This document shows positions 5,601-5,622 of a DNA stretch of 5,622 nt, piece after piece. The stretch comes from Dysgonamonadaceae bacterium (GTDB lineage Bacteria; Bacteroidota; Bacteroidia; Bacteroidales; Azobacteroidaceae). The stretch is from contig JAIRMF010000152.1 in assembly GCA_031258895.1 (NCBI GenBank), positions 1 through 5,622 on the forward strand. The letters run 5' to 3'. Within the stretch, counting starts at the first letter, position 1; each line of letters opens with the position of its first letter. The position numbers and the translations under genes are program-made. The notes under the pieces are model-generated. The model searched no databases. It was not told the DNA's origin and was given only the letters and a program-made list of their open reading frames with translations.

Positions 5601-5622
5601 TATTTTTTAATAAATTTTTTTC

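Noticed and set aside
1..5622. CRISPR array, tRNA, rRNA or insertion sequence
   Set aside because: No regular spaced repeats, no tRNA T-loop or acceptor pattern, and no transposase motif were found on either strand.

Overview
The window most likely comes from a member of the Bacteroidota, probably order Bacteroidales. This rests on the protein families, whose sequences look typical of that order, on the lack of strong Shine-Dalgarno sites, and on repeated copies of the Bacteroidota -7 promoter element (TAnnTTTG) in front of transcription units on both strands. No phage, transposon, CRISPR or tRNA signature was seen. I cannot name the genus from sequence alone.

Layout from left to right. (1) 1-475, minus: the first 158 residues of a Major Facilitator Superfamily transporter that runs off the left edge. 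(2) 476-635: a divergent promoter region with one -7 element for each direction. (3) 636-2443, plus: a two-gene unit. It encodes an exported, probably outer-membrane beta-barrel protein of unknown function and, overlapping it by 4 bases (ATGA), a fumarylacetoacetate hydrolase (FAH) family protein whose metal-binding and catalytic residues look largely replaced. (4) 2444-2549: a convergent intergenic region with a good intrinsic terminator for the minus-strand operon. (5) 3920-2550, minus: a lipoprotein FKBP-type peptidyl-prolyl isomerase, followed 12 bases later by an Lrp/AsnC regulator. (6) 3921-4106: an AT-rich divergent promoter region. (7) 4107-5327, plus: an HD-domain phosphohydrolase related to dNTP triphosphohydrolases, complete, with intact metal ligands. 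(8) 5328-5622: no protein gene. It holds a G-rich tract able to form a G-quadruplex and a probable standalone structured RNA on the minus strand, with its own promoter, an 11-bp closing helix about 180 nt across, two internal hairpins and a U-tract.

The genes do not form one pathway. The coherent units are the barrel/FAH pair, the FKBP/Lrp pair (envelope protein folding plus a global-type regulator), and the isolated HD gene facing the RNA gene tail to tail. The parts most worth a second look are the RNA at about 5359-5563, which recalls 6S or the Bacteroidales-1 motif in size and architecture, and the FAH-family protein that may be a pseudoenzyme.
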